Assembly (NCBI RefSeq): GCF_910592395.1
Contig: NC_088310.1
Span: 15,571,501-15,635,500, forward strand
Source: Lineus longissimus
Taxonomy: Eukaryota; Nemertea; Pilidiophora; Heteronemertea; Lineidae
DNA: 64,000 nucleotides
Reading direction: 5' to 3'
The position numbers and the translations under genes were made by a program. Below are positions 1 to 9,800 of the stretch, piece by piece. How positions within the stretch are numbered: position 1 is the first letter of the stretch; each line of letters starts with the position of its first letter. A model generated the notes under the pieces. It had not been told where the DNA came from and did not search any database. It was given only the letters and a program-made list of their open reading frames with translations.

Positions 1-733
1 TTTGGAAAAATACCAAAATGAGAGCTAAGAAAGATATAGCCAAAGAGAAACTTGAACGGATGGCTACAGGTGGTGGAAAACAACCTCCAACAGTTGATAG
101 TTTCACCGAACGTGTTTCGACCATAATCCCTTCACAGGTAAAGCCTTTGAAAAACCCGTACGACGATGATGCCGAGATGGACTCATTCGATGAACTGCCT
201 GACTTGCCTACATCACCAAGCTTACTGTCTGCTAGTTTGGGCTTAGGTGCCGCAACAGAAGCTGAAATCTGTAAATCCTACTCGGCTGCAACAGGACATG
301 CTGCAACATCTTCTGCAACAATGAAGTCGGCAAGTTCTATCCGCGATGTTGATAAACGTAGTTCGACTCCAGTTGAGGCAATGGTTCAGAGTGTCCGCAA
401 ATCGCCAGGGGCATATGTTGTTAGAGCAGGCCCCAGCAAACGTAGTACGAATCCGGTTGAGGCAACGCTCCAAGAGCAGGCCCCAGCAAAACGTCCGAAA
501 CAACTTCCGCACCTGGAAAGGAACAGCTGATCTTACTCGCAAAAGAAGAACACGACGTGAAAATGACCCACTGGAAATTGAAAATAGGTCATTCAAAACA
601 GGAGCACGATTCCAGGATGCAAATGTACCGGATGCAGGTGGGGATGTTGAAAGAAGGTTCGGGACATGACTTGCATTTGTCACCAGTGCTTACTTGGCTG
701 AAGGACACAGGTGATAATATGGCTGACACTTGA
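1..733 (+). pseudogene. SANT/Myb-like Harbinger accessory protein, 3' part, frameshifted
   Basis: Harbinger elements encode a second protein with a SANT/Myb-like trihelix that binds DNA and helps import and target the transposase. Only the end of the domain is inside the window (WKNTKMRAKK, compare WDNLKTKAKK at 53 kb), so the gene starts upstream. A linker rich in Ser/Pro/Asp follows, then a basic-acidic helix. The first frame stops at 530, but the typical C-terminal helix (KEEHDVKMTHWKLK...) continues in another frame to a TGA at 731-733, so a 1-base indel lies between about 440 and 500. A short internal repeat (AAACGTAGT...GTTGAGGCA) occurs at 351-381 and 439-467 and its second copy adjoins the probable slip. 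Read as a pseudogene; an assembly error is possible. Confidence 0.7.
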
Positions 734-824
734 CAGTGAATAAACTGCCACTGGTGAGTTTATTAACATTTCTCAGATACATGTGAGATATCCGATACTC
801 GAAAATCACGAAAAACTTAGCATA
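734..824. other. Spacer inside the Harbinger element
   Basis: Short AT-rich spacer after the SANT gene. I see no coding or structured feature. Confidence 0.5.
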
Positions 825-1022
825 CTGTAGAATCACTTAATTTGGCGTGGATTTAATTTAGCGTTTTTGTCATATTGCATATTTTCAACAGTCCGAAGTT
901 CGCGCTTTAGCTAGGGCTGCAATGGACAAACCTTTAAATATTTTCATATTGGCGGATTTGATTTTCGCGATCACAACACCATCGCGAAAATAAAAGCCAC
1001 GCGAAAATAAGTGATTTTACAG
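825..1022. mobile_element. MITE with 40-bp inverted termini, TA target
   Basis: The ends CTGTAGAATCACTTAATTT and, read from the other strand, CTGTAAAATCACTTATTTT are inverted copies that continue for about 40 bases with few mismatches, including CGCGAAAAT/GCGTGG words. TA dinucleotides flank both ends (823-824, 1023-1024), suggesting a Tc1/mariner-like TA target duplication. It is about 198 bp, non-coding, and probably mobilised by a transposase encoded elsewhere. Confidence 0.65.
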
Positions 1023-1064
1023 TATGTATTTTAATGGCCTCAGTCAGTCAGTGCTTTCAAATGA

Positions 1065-1195
1065 ATACTGTGATATTTGGTAGGAGCTGGTGCCATTGGC
1101 TAGACAGCAGCACCATCTCACTAATGGCGACTTCCATTAGAAGGCAGGTGCTGCTATCTAGTCAATGGATACGGTTCTACCAAATATCACAGTAT
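1065..1195. repeat. Long hairpin-forming inverted repeat (MITE-like)
   Basis: The left arm 1065-1114 and right arm 1147-1195 are inverted copies with about 85% identity (ATACTGTGATATTTGGTAG at the outer ends is perfect). The 32-base loop has a small inner inverted repeat (CTAATGG / CCATTAG). No coding potential. Probably a foldback MITE only 40 bases away from another MITE. Confidence 0.65.
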
Positions 1196-1488
1196 CATGA
1201 AGGTAGGAGCTTGAAACGTTTGTGGCTTTTAGTTGTTTTTGGTTGGAAACTACTTTTATTTACAGTGCAGGTCACAGTTGACATACCGAGCTCATCGCAC
1301 AGGCTGTGCGCAGCCAGTGCATCCCGATACCATGATGCACGAAACTTGTGCACAGCTGATGTTCTTGCGCACACCTTGCAAGTGATATGTCAATTGTGAT
1401 TAGCACATTAACTTGGAAACAGAATATTACCATTTTTACCGCAAAGTTGGTAAATATTTTTGAAAACACTTTTATTTGGAAATTCATT
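1196..1488. other. Spacer, no feature seen
   Basis: Non-coding sequence between the hairpin and the 3' end of the transposase gene. Nothing recognisable. Confidence 0.4.
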
Positions 1489-2604
1489 TCATTGCAGAGA
1501 TGTTACAAATTCTGAAAGATTTATTAAAATTTTTGTAGTATAGTCACATCTCCATTGTTTAATTGTGTTGTGCAAAATGTTGCTGAATGAAGGCTCTTCG
1601 AGATCTGGTGGGGGTGGTGGATCATCTTCATATTCATCTTCCTCCACGTTATTGTTTTCAAAGTCATCTGCCTCCCATTGCTGTCTTGCATAATTATGCA
1701 GAACTGCTGTTGCAATAATTATGACCAGGCCCCTGTCAAGCTTAACCCGAAGCTCGTTTCTCAAGCAAGGAAATCGCTTTTTCCACACTCCAAACACCCT
1801 CTCAATGGCAGAGCGCGTACGAGTTTGGGAATGGTTGTATCTTCTGCTTGCCTCATCACGTGGTTCTCTGATAGGTGTGAGAAGATACGTTCGGCAGCTG
1901 TATCCTTTGTCCCCGAGAAGTATTCCATAATTTATCTCCTCGTTTTCGAACCTCGTGCACATTGTGCTGTTATCGAAAATTCTGCTATCATGAGTAGAAC
2001 CGGGCCAAAGTGCAACGATATTTGTAAATTCCATGTTTGGCCCACAAATTCCTTGAACGTTAATTGAAAAGTATGTTTTCTGTTCCTGTAAAGTTCACCA
2101 TCAATTTTACTTGGACAAGAGATTACCACGTGCACACAGTCAATTAACCCAATGACACCAGGAAATTCCGTAACTTCATAAAACTTGCGACGGAAATGGC
2201 GGCCAGTATCTTCGTCTGGAAACTGAATGAATCGTGGACGTAAGTTGGCAATGGCAACTGCTACGCTGTTGACTATACGGCTGACCGAGGACTGGTGGAT
2301 ACCAACAATGTCTCCTTCATCTCGTTGGTACTTGCCGGATACGAAGAAACGCAATGCCACCAGGAACTGCAAGTATGCTGGTATTGCATGATTCCTGTCT
2401 GTAGGGTGCTCAAGTTCTACCTGGATTTGTTCCAAAAATCTCATTTCACTGTCCTTACGAAATCGAAACCTCTGCCAGAATTCTTCATCTCGGTACTCCT
2501 CAAATGGATTCTGCCGGTCTCGAATACATAGGGGGAAGATACAGTTGCATGTCTCCTTTATCTCAATTCTCCATGGCATCATACAAGTCAACCAGATCAG
2601 CCAT
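1489..2604 (-). pseudogene. Harbinger (HARBI1-like) DDE transposase, one frameshift
   Basis: DDE nuclease-fold transposase that cuts and inserts its element at 3-bp targets in the nucleus. Two adjacent minus-strand frames together give a full-length protein. The upstream part (2591-1932) has the helix-turn-helix region (HPTDRNHAIPAYLQFLVALRFF) and first Asp (GLIDCVHV); the downstream part (2034-1489) has the second Asp (WPGSTHDSRIF) and the Glu (RSAIERVFGVWKKRF), then an acidic tail. All three catalytic residues survive. The frames meet near 2060-2070, where one base is missing around ACATACTTTTC. A better N-terminus, MADLVDLYDAMEN, starts at 2604 in yet another frame, so a second indel lies near 2560-2570. 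Confidence 0.85.
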
Positions 2605-2802
2605 GATGGTATGGTACCCTGTGTGGAATCAACTTGATCCTTATGTTGAGTCGCACTGAGAGCAGGTTTGACTTTTGAATCAAAATGAGCCTGATACTCA
2701 TGTTGATCCCTTCATGTGCATACCAAAAATGATTTGATCCTGAGTTTGATCTGGATCAACGCTTGATCTGCGGATTATCCTCTCTGGTGCATACGGGCCT
2801 TA

Positions 2803-3117
2803 GATTTCCGATCTTAGATCACTCTAAGATCACTCATAGGGTGAACTTATGTGAAAGGTTAGGGAACCCTAACTGTTATTCATGAAGCTATCTAAGAATT
2901 ATCTAATCAATTGCTTACGCAAAGTGAATGAATACGTCCTGAGTGAACACCCACAATCTGCTATAGCAAACTTTAAAACGTCTCTCGTAGTGAAAGGGTA
3001 AGGTATTTCAGCTCATTGCATTGCATGTTTATACACAATCGTGACAGTAGGCCTAAGGGTTTGCATGGCAGTACAGAAAACTTCTTCGTGGCATTCCAAC
3101 GGCGTTTCCCAATTACA
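2803..3117. other. Spacer with telomere-like palindrome
   Basis: The region between two Harbinger gene pairs. It contains the perfect palindrome GTTAGGGAACCCTAAC at 2858-2873 and repeated GATCTTAGATCACTC words at 2811-2836. GGGAACCCTAAC could be the degraded left end of the next Harbinger element. No coding potential. Confidence 0.35.
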
Positions 3118-4184
3118 ATGGCCCAAAAACGCCCTAGAAAAACCAATTTCTCTCCGAAAGAAATCGACAAACTCACTGACCTGGTGCAACAGCATAACAA
3201 AGTGATTTCAAACAAATTCAGTGACACGATTAGTTTACAACGAAAACAAGCTGCAAGGGACAGGATTTCTGTTATAATCCAAACTACTCGCTCTATTGAC
3301 TATTCACTCTATTGACTTTGGTCGGCCTGAGAGATTACGCGAACTTTGTGTTACATGAACTTTGGTGTGTTATGAAACTTAAAATACCACGCGAACTGGG
3401 AGAGCAGGGAGAGCAGACTTGAGAGTGACGCCGAGAAAGCAGAACGCGATTGAGAGCAAACGAAAAAGCACGCAACGTTGAGACGGAGCCCCGGAGTTAG
3501 GCTTGGTACAAGGAAGTCAGCTCAGTGCTGAGGCCGAGTGCCGCCAACGGTTGAAATGAAAAAGTATGCTGTACGAGAAAGAATGGTTCGGAGTGTCACG
3601 AGACGTCCACGAGGGAACCGAATGTAGCTGCTCGCGCATGAATGGTTCTGGAAGCCACGAGCATATCTAGCAAGTATGCCGAGGTAACTCAATATTCTGA
3701 ACTTAGCGCCGAAATCTAGCTAGTATCGAAGTCTGCTCCCTTTCGCGAAGCGCAATAATGTCGACACGCGCTGAAACTCATTCTAAAGTGACTCTTGAAT
3801 AGAATTCTTGAATATATTTTGTGTTAAACTTATATTTGTTTACATTTAAAACCAGTCTCGTTCACTTTCTTCATACACAGAAGTGTAGCACCTTGCATAG
3901 AACCAACAACCCACTTGAACTCACAGGGGGAGAACGTAACAGTTACCAAGAAGATATGTTCTATTGCACCATGCATCTGTACGAGAGAAGAAGTGAAGAA
4001 GAAGTGGGAGGACTTGAAGCAAAATGCAAAAAAGAAAGGCTTGCTGGGTGTAGATCTTGTGTGTGGCCTTGAAGGTGGGGTAGATACTGCGGATAAAAAT
4101 GCTACTACCGAAAACACAGGGAAAATACGTAAAGTAAGTAAGCGTGTTCAAACATCCGTCAATAGGCCTATGAAAAGGCTTTAG
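3118..4184 (+). pseudogene. SANT/Myb-like Harbinger accessory gene split by an insertion
   Basis: The start ATG at 3118 gives MAQKRPRKTNFSPKEIDKLT and helices 1-2 of a SANT/Myb-like domain (KLTDLVQQHNKVISNKFSD). The coding frame breaks at 3271-3274 (GTTA) and resumes after a second GTTA at 3942-3945 with helix 3 (TREEVKKKWEDLKQNAKKK). Joining the two sides across one GTTA keeps the frame open, so the 667 bases between are a later insertion. The 3' part ends at 4184 after a short basic tail. Paired with the convergent transposase remnant at 4353. Confidence 0.75.
3275..3941 (+). mobile_element. 667-bp insertion with GTTA duplication, possible solo LTR
   Basis: Flanked by GTTA on both sides (3271-3274 and 3942-3945), with TGTTA near the left end and TAACA at the right end. 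No long open frame. The 3' half has TTGAATATATTTTGTG-like AT-rich sequence as in an LTR promoter or polyadenylation region. Length and small target duplication fit a solo LTR, but the left terminus is not a clean TG, so another class is possible. Confidence 0.5.
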
Positions 4185-4352
4185 CTATTCTCTATCATTA
4201 CCAAGAGCAATAAATGGTCTGGCTCTGAAGGCTTTGATACATGTAGGTAGCTTAATAATTTTTTCCGAGAATATGAGGGCGTGAATTTGATATGTTGCTC
4301 GGTTCATCATGGGGAGGGGGTTGGGTTTGCCCTATAAAAAATAATACTAACA
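4185..4352. other. Spacer between convergent Harbinger genes
   Basis: Short non-coding spacer between the SANT gene and the transposase remnant. Confidence 0.4.
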
Positions 4353-4765
4353 TTAAGTTTCACATGTGTTGATTATTCTTCGTCGCTCGCTGTAGAAACC
4401 CTCAATAATATGTTCCTGGGCATCCGGCTGAGGGAATGAAACGAATTGCTGTGCCTTTCTCACCAGTGCCGTAGAAACTCGTGAAACAACCCTAGATACA
4501 CTAAGTTGGCTGATGTGACTGGCATCACCGTATAGCAGTTGCAGAGAACCTGTAGCATAATAGCGGACGGCGGTCAGAATCTGAAGTGAGCATGGAAGCG
4601 CATGAGACCGCTGAGTAGGATGTGCAACATCTTCTTCGAGTAAGTCAATCACTTCCAGCAGCATGGGCCGATACATCCTGTACCGTTTGAACAAATTGAC
4701 GTCGTCATATTCATCAAGAGGGTGCAACCAATCCCAGTTTTCAAAGAGATCGAGAGCCAGCTGGG
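4353..4765 (-). pseudogene. Harbinger transposase N-terminal half
   Basis: Minus-strand frame with LDLFENWDWLHPLDEYDDV, RYRMYRPMLLEVIDLL, HPTQRSHALPCSLQILTAVRYYATGSLQ and a SRVVSRVSTAL segment: the helix-turn-helix half of a HARBI1-like transposase. It ends at 4353 before the first catalytic Asp, so the DDE domain is gone. The 5' side abuts an unrelated plus-strand DIRS fragment at about 4765, so the element was cut on that side too. Confidence 0.75.
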
Positions 4766-4995
4766 GAGGGCGGAAATAGACCTATTTGCCAGAAGATACA
4801 ACAGACAGAAGCAGAAGTAAGTGAGCTGGAAACCGGATCCGGACGCAGAGACATTCAACGCATTTGCTCTCAACTGGGGAACAATGAAGTCATATGCATT
4901 TCCGCAATTTTGCCTGATAGGACGATGCTTAGCAAAGACCAAAAAATAGCATCGCAAAGCGAGCATAACCCCTCGGCCTATTAAGGTTGAAGGTG
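4766..4995 (+). pseudogene. DIRS-type pol C-terminal fragment
   Basis: The plus-strand translation gives EIDLFARRYNRQ, a stop, then VSWKPDPDAETFNAFALNWG and SYAFPQFCLIGRCLAK. This is the post-RNase H segment of DIRS-like pol (compare DLFATRLNNRLP...ASWDGLNAYAFPP in the element at 57-59 kb). One in-frame stop and loss of the rest mark it as debris. With the recombinase remnant at 5400-5963 it is probably one old element. Confidence 0.65.
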
Positions 4996-5059
4996 AGATA
5001 ATGGTGAAGTTGGCTTAGTGGAGTGGCTAGTTTGCATATGTAAATTAAAATTGTGGAAA

Positions 5060-5399
5060 ACTATTTTGAGGATGTGAGCGTGGCGGCCATATTGAATTTC
5101 AAATCGCGCTGATTTTCGAAAGGAACCTTCCCCTTACAAAACTGCATTAGGCCTACACCCACTAAAAATTGATTCCATCCTCCAAGCCGTTCTCCTCGAA
5201 ATTGACGCAAACCGATTTCAAGCACGTTGCCCAGGTGACCATATTGAGAATTAGAACAAGCCGGTTTTCGAAAGGAACCTTCCTTTAGTCACCCCCAACG
5301 TACATACCAAAATGAATTTGATCGGACAAACGGTTCTCCTCGAAATTGACGGAAACCGATTTCAAGCACGCCGCTCTAGTCCTGATGCAGGGGGTCTTT
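5060..5399 (+). repeat. Interspersed repeat family C, two tandem units
   Basis: Two units of about 150 bp share GAAAGGAACCTTCC, GTTCTCCTCGAAATTGACG and AACCGATTTCAAGCACG. Related copies are at 7395-7600 and 37467-37780. It separates the two parts of the DIRS remnant, so it inserted into it. Confidence 0.6.
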
Positions 5400-5963
5400 A
5401 ATTCAAGACCACTGGTGCCCAGATATTCAGACACATGGCCAGTGGATGCTGTCCTACCTAAAATCATTGCATTGGAAAATAATGAAACCATGAACATCAA
5501 GGACCTAACCTGCAAATTGATAATGCTTATGGCTTTAATAAGCACGTGCAGGGGCTCTGAATTAACAAAGATGAAGACCATGAACAAAGTGAAGGAAGGA
5601 AATAAGGCGGTTTTTCAGCTTGACCTGGTGACAAAGACATCGAGACCAGGAAAATCACTATTGAAATTGACCTTTACACCATATGGCGAGAATGAGAGCC
5701 TGGATGTGGTACAATGCCTAGCAGTTTACGAAATTAGAACCGAAAGCTGGCGCATAACATCTGAGCAGAAACAGACCCTGCTTTTGGCGATGGTTAAACC
5801 ACATTGCCCGGTGGCCCCTTTGCACAATAGCAAGATGGTTACAGGGGCTCATGACAAAAAAGCAGGAATCGACATGGACAAATACAAGGCCCACTCAACA
5901 AGGGCAGCATCAGTCTCCAAAGCCAAAATGCAAGGCCTTTCGACAGAAATAATGATGAAATGA
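5400..5963 (+). pseudogene. DIRS-type tyrosine recombinase remnant
   Basis: Tyrosine recombinase, the integrase of DIRS-like elements. From PLVPRYSDTWPVDAVL the frame follows the family: catalytic Arg in ALISTCRGSEL, TSRPGKSLLKLTF in the middle, and the H-x-x-R motif in AHSTRAAS. It stops at 5963 just where a family B repeat begins, so the last catalytic W/H and Tyr are missing. A third recombinase lineage, distinct from those at 16 kb and 57 kb. Confidence 0.75.
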
Positions 5964-6790
5964 AACGGCCAAGGGCCATTGTGCTCATCGTATATAGATA
6001 TTTGGTGGTTAGGAATTCATCATGGTTAAGAAACATGCTACATGTATAGTATATAGGTCAAACCAAAGTCGGTATGACATGCGATGTATCTTTGCTTGGA
6101 GTACCTAACATGAAAATATCAGCAAAAAGTAAATGGCCTTGGGCCATTGTGCTCACCGTATAGATATTTGGTGGTTAGGAATTCATCCGGGTTAAGAAAC
6201 ATGCTACATGTATAATACATAGGTCAAACCAAAGTCAGTACAACATGTGATGTATCGTTGCTTGGAGTAACTACCATACAAATATCATTGGAACAAGTCA
6301 CTAATAAGAAAATATTTGCACTTTTTCCTTTTTTTAGTTTTGGCCTCCTGGTGGCCAAGTCGAGAATCAGATCGAAAAAGAAATATAGTGTCCGAGGTAA
6401 CATGACGTAGAGAGTCATGTGTACCAAATTTCAAGTTCATAGCTTCTGCGGTTGAGAAACGTGTCATAGTTGCACTGAAAAGGCCAATTTACGCAATTTG
6501 ACCCCTGCGACCTTGAAAATTTGGACAAATCAAAAACCCGTATGATATATGATGTATCCTTGCTAGGAGAACCTACCATCAAAATGATATCAAAAACGAG
6601 AATCAGATTGGACCGAAATTTATTGTCAGAGGTCAGCTGACCTTGGAAGGGGGGGGATCCTGTGTACAAAGTTTCAAGTTCATAGCTTTAGCTGTTAAGA
6701 AACTTGCCACTGTTTTTGAAACAGGATACAGACTACGACGACGACGGACACTGCAGGGTGATATGGACTCCCCTACGGTGAGCTAAAAAG
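5964..6790 (+). repeat. Repeat family B, two nested starts
   Basis: Starts GAAACGGCCAAGGGCCATTGTGCTCATCG, repeats its 5' end at 6131, and ends in CTACGGTGAGCTAAAAA (6773-6789) after a GACTACGACGACGACGGAC stretch. The internal text (GGCCTCCTGGTGGCCAAGT, TTCAAGTTCATAGCTT, GTTGAGAAACGTG) matches copies at 38, 46-49 kb. No coding potential. Confidence 0.7.
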
Positions 6791-7394
6791 CTGATTGGAC
6801 CAGAGGAACCACTTTTGCAAGGTTTTATCATAAATGCATGTTCCAGGATTAAGTGCTAATAGGGATGTAGTTCAGCTTTGAACATTCAATTATTAAATTT
6901 ATTTACGGTTTATGTGTAGCACACAAAATCAAATTATAATTTAATGAGGATACCTAAATAGATGTATTTTAAAATCCCACCCATCCCAGTCCCTTAAATT
7001 TATCTGCAAATTTATAACCTCATTGGCACTTTATATACTTCCAGCTCTGTTTGAGGATGGGGGATGAGCAGCAATGGAGGAGCAGCTCAGACAGGAGAAT
7101 ACTAGCCAGAGGAATACGTTGAAAGAGGACATTTTTATCATAGCATAGGCTAGGTGGCGAGCAGCCCTGAAGTTTTATGTTAACATTAGTGACGGTGAAG
7201 TACAGGACGTTAGAACAAGGACAATGTGAATGAAGGACTTGGACTAGATGGACTAGTTGAGTTATATCAAGGGGGCCAAGATGGCCAGGTGAGACCAGGT
7301 CTCAAGCAATTATGTTCAAGTCATAAAGGCTAGGTTAAGGGGCCAGAATAATGGCAAGTTGAGACAAAGCCTCAGCCATAATGAGAATCAGAAC
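6791..7394. other. No feature recognised
   Basis: AT-rich, no frame above about 50 codons that looks coding. Contains GGCCAAGATGGCCAG-like words shared with other interspersed repeats. Confidence 0.4.
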
Positions 7395-7600
7395 GAGCCC
7401 GTTTTCGAAAGGAAGCTTCCTTTAGTAAAGGTCAACCCACAAAAAAAGTTTTGTGGTTATCGCTAAAAGCGTTCTCCTTAAAATGAGCAGAAACGAAAAG
7501 TTTACAAACGCCTGAAGCCTCATGGCTGACGGACAACGGTAAAACATAGTGCCTCCGCAATGCTTTACGCATTGGTGGGGGCATAAAAACCTATGGACAT
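7395..7600 (+). repeat. Repeat family C copy
   Basis: GAGCCCGTTTTCGAAAGGAAG and GGTTATCGCTAAAAGCGTT match 37616-37780 closely, including AGCGGAAACGAAAAGTTTAC-like text. Non-coding. Confidence 0.6.
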
Positions 7601-7676
7601 TTACTTTCTGGTAGGACTGTACATGTTGGAGAGGCCAAGATGGTCGAATGAGACACAAGATCTTATGGTATTTATG

Positions 7677-7950
7677 TTAAAGCTGGACTGCATGCACAAA
7701 ACCAGAGTACCCCATGCGGCAATAGTAAGAAATTCAAACGACCTTCTGTCGTTCTGAATACGGCCTGAAACATGATAAACCTCAAATGCTTCGATGCGCT
7801 TGATTTCACATACCAGCAAGCTGTGGGACGATGCGGACCATCGCGGAGAATTCTGGAAGGAAAAAAATAAAAAGGTCCTCTCATCGGGACTCGAACTCGA
7901 GACCTCTGGTTTTATTTGCCAACACTTATCCTCAAGGCCACTGGGCTGCT
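7677..7950 (-). repeat. tRNA-derived SINE, tRNA-Arg-like head
   Basis: Read on minus, 7950-7883 has an A box (AGTGGCCTTGAGGATAAG) and a B box (GTCTCGAGTTCGAGTCCC), resembling a tRNA-Arg type sequence, then an AT-rich joint and a body from GGTCCGCATCGTCCC to GCATGCAGTCCAGCTTTAA. The body is the same as in the plus-strand copy at 8358-8521, but the head is different. Pol III would transcribe it from the internal boxes. Acceptor stem pairing is absent, so it is not a tRNA gene. Confidence 0.7.
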
Positions 7951-8239
7951 TGAAATGCCTGTCGTTTCATACGCCGTTATAGAATGTGAAAACATTTGTG
8001 TGTAATCTTTGTTCAACATCTTTGAGCGGCTTCCAGTGGGCAACTGCAGGAAGAAAGTTATTTTTTCTTTGCTGTGCGTGATTATATATGCGGAGTCTAC
8101 ATTTTTTTTTAGCAATGTTCACCTTTGTCTTGGTATCTTCTATTACATGTACTTGAAAAAATTTCTGGTTCATCTCTCAAAAATAAAGTATAATCACCAT
8201 TCATGTAAGATATATTTGCTGGCAGCATTTCACAAGAAA

Positions 8240-8521
8240 GCCCCCCTAGCTCAGACGGTTAGAGCGTTCGTATTCTTAGCCCGAGTTCCCGGGTTCAAAT
8301 CCCTGGAGAAGATTTTGATTTTTTTCTCTTCCATAATTTGGAAGACGGTCCATAGACGGTCCGCATCGTCCCGTGGCTTACTGGTTTGTGAAATCAAGCG
8401 CATCGAAGCATTGGAGGTCTATCATGTTTTAGGCCATATTCAGAAGGACCTTTCGATCGTTTGAATTTCTTACTATTGTCACATGGAACGCTCTGGTTTT
8501 GTGCATGCAGTTCCGCTTTAA
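8240..8521 (+). repeat. tRNA-derived SINE, different tRNA-like head
   Basis: The head 8240-8310 has an A box (TAGCTCAGACGGTTAGAG) and B box (GGGTTCAAATCCC) with a 7-base anticodon-like loop TTCTTAG. The 3' side does not pair with GCCCCCC, so it is tRNA-derived, not functional. After a T-rich joint the body runs from GGTCCGCATCGTCCC (8359) to GCTTTAA (8521), closely matching the minus-strand SINE at 7677. Confidence 0.75.
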
Positions 8522-8707
8522 GTTAAAGGTTGGAAGCCAAGATGGCTGATGGGACAACGTTTCATAAATTTCTGTTGAACGATTTATAGTTAAAAAATAA
8601 AATAGAATAAAATAAATGAATGAACTTAAGTTAGTTCTTTAAAATGTGATAGTATAACATACTAGGCTCATAAAGGGTGGATTGAGCATTTGTAGATCTT
8701 GTTTGCC
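8522..8707. other. No feature recognised
   Basis: AT-rich spacer with AAATAAAATAGAATAAAATAA tract at about 8595-8615. Confidence 0.4.
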
Positions 8708-8990
8708 ATGGCAGCTGCAGGTATTTTCGATGGGCCGAGTGAGCGTATCGATCACAGACGTTATAAACCTTTTGATCTTGATAATTTCACAGAAGATGAA
8801 TGCAAGGTACACTTCAGATTTGAAAAAGAGGACAGTCCAAGACTATGTCATGCGCCGATGTTGCCAGAGAAAACTGTTGCTAGGATTGGGACAGCAGTTA
8901 GTGGCATAGAAGGCCTGTGTTTGACTTTGTGACGATTGTCCTTGTCGGTTTTGATGGGTTAATCGCTGCAATGTCCTTCGACAGGAGGAT
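8708..8990 (+). pseudogene. N-terminal fragment of a second type of Harbinger transposase
   Basis: ATG 8708 opens MAAAGIFDGPSERIDHRRYK, FDLDNFTEDECKVHFRFEKEDSPRL and VARIGTAVSGIEGLCLTL, matching the start of a HARBI1-like transposase subfamily (F-N-K-E-D-I..L followed by G-x-E-G-L-C-I-L-L-R-R-L). A TGA at 8929-8931 replaces the first Arg of the RRL motif, and the next bases are out of frame. The DDE domain is absent. 5'-end remnant only. Confidence 0.6.
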
Positions 8991-9133
8991 ATTCTTTTCA
9001 AGTTAAACATGAAAAGCTTCCTGGGGGTACCACTAGTACTTGCCATAGGGCACACTGCCATTGATACTTTTGTGGACAAGTGTTTGAATGTCAAACTTTA
9101 TTTGTTCTCGAATAGGTAGCAAGTGAAGTTCCT

Positions 9134-9800
9134 TTAGTATTGCTGTAATGTTATCACGTCTTCGTACTCGAATAACCAGTCGCGTGACACTGTTTTGGAC
9201 AACCTTTTGCTTGTGTTCCTCACTGTTGTTAACAACATAGCGTTAGTGTTAAATAGCATAGCGTTGCAATAATCTTGCCTCGATAAGACTAACGCTTGGG
9301 CGAGTGTTCTGGTGGCATCCTTCGTGAGGCAGTTTCGTGCATTTGCGATGTTACATAAATGGAAGTTTCCTGAACTAACAACTGAATTGACATGAGCCAT
9401 CATTGGGAGTGACACGTCAAAAAGAACTCCCAGGCTTCGTACTGGACCACTGGCAACACCAACTGTCACCCCAGCTGCAGAGATTGATTCTATACACAAC
9501 GCCAATAGATGCTGCTGCGTGCCAAACAGCTGAATCTCAGTTTTAACTGAATTTCCTTTCAAGAAGTTCTCAGTGAGCCAGTCCTGTATGGACCACAGGC
9601 AGCTGGTGTGCAAACAGTCCGCACTTCCTCTTCCTGAGCATCTCGGATGTGAAGAATTGCTGTGTATGCTTGATTATCATCAGCAAAGCCATGTCTTCCC
9701 ATGGGATGTGCACTGATAAGATGCCCAGGTGGTAGTACATATATCAGAAAGAGGAGCGCCACAATGAATCAATGCCAGACAATAGACCCTGGACAGTACA
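9134..9800 (-). pseudogene. Non-LTR retrotransposon (L2/CR1-like) RT fragment
   Basis: Reverse transcriptase of a LINE. Minus-strand frames show ALLFLIYVLP, the catalytic FADDNQ motif (HGFADDNQAYTAI), WLTENFLKGNSVKTEIQLFGT, the RSLGVLFD block and HLCNIANARNCLTKDATRTLAQALVLSRQDYCNAML. A frameshift near 9600 separates the two parts. Upstream ORF1, endonuclease and the early RT are missing, and the 3' end is truncated. Confidence 0.8.

Larger units (their letters stand above)
1..2799. mobile_element. PIF/Harbinger DNA transposon, left end outside window
   Basis: A SANT/Myb-like gene on plus (1-733) faces a DDE transposase on minus (1489-2604), the usual convergent two-gene layout of Harbinger elements. 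The right terminus is visible: read on minus it begins GGCCCGTATGCACCAGAGAGG-like sequence at 2799, followed outward by TTA (2800-2802), the expected 3-bp target type. The subterminal part (2630-2790) is rich in GATCAA/TTGATC words, probably transposase binding sites. Two smaller inverted-repeat elements sit between the genes. Both genes are frameshifted, so the copy is inactive as read. The left terminus is not in the window. Confidence 0.75.

Noticed and set aside
2858-2873. Telomeric repeat (TTAGGG) remnant
   Set aside because: Only one TTAGGG and one CCCTAA in a palindrome; more likely part of a transposon end.
8240-8312. Functional tRNA gene
   Set aside because: A and B boxes are present but the acceptor and anticodon stems do not pair, and the sequence continues into a SINE body shared with another copy.
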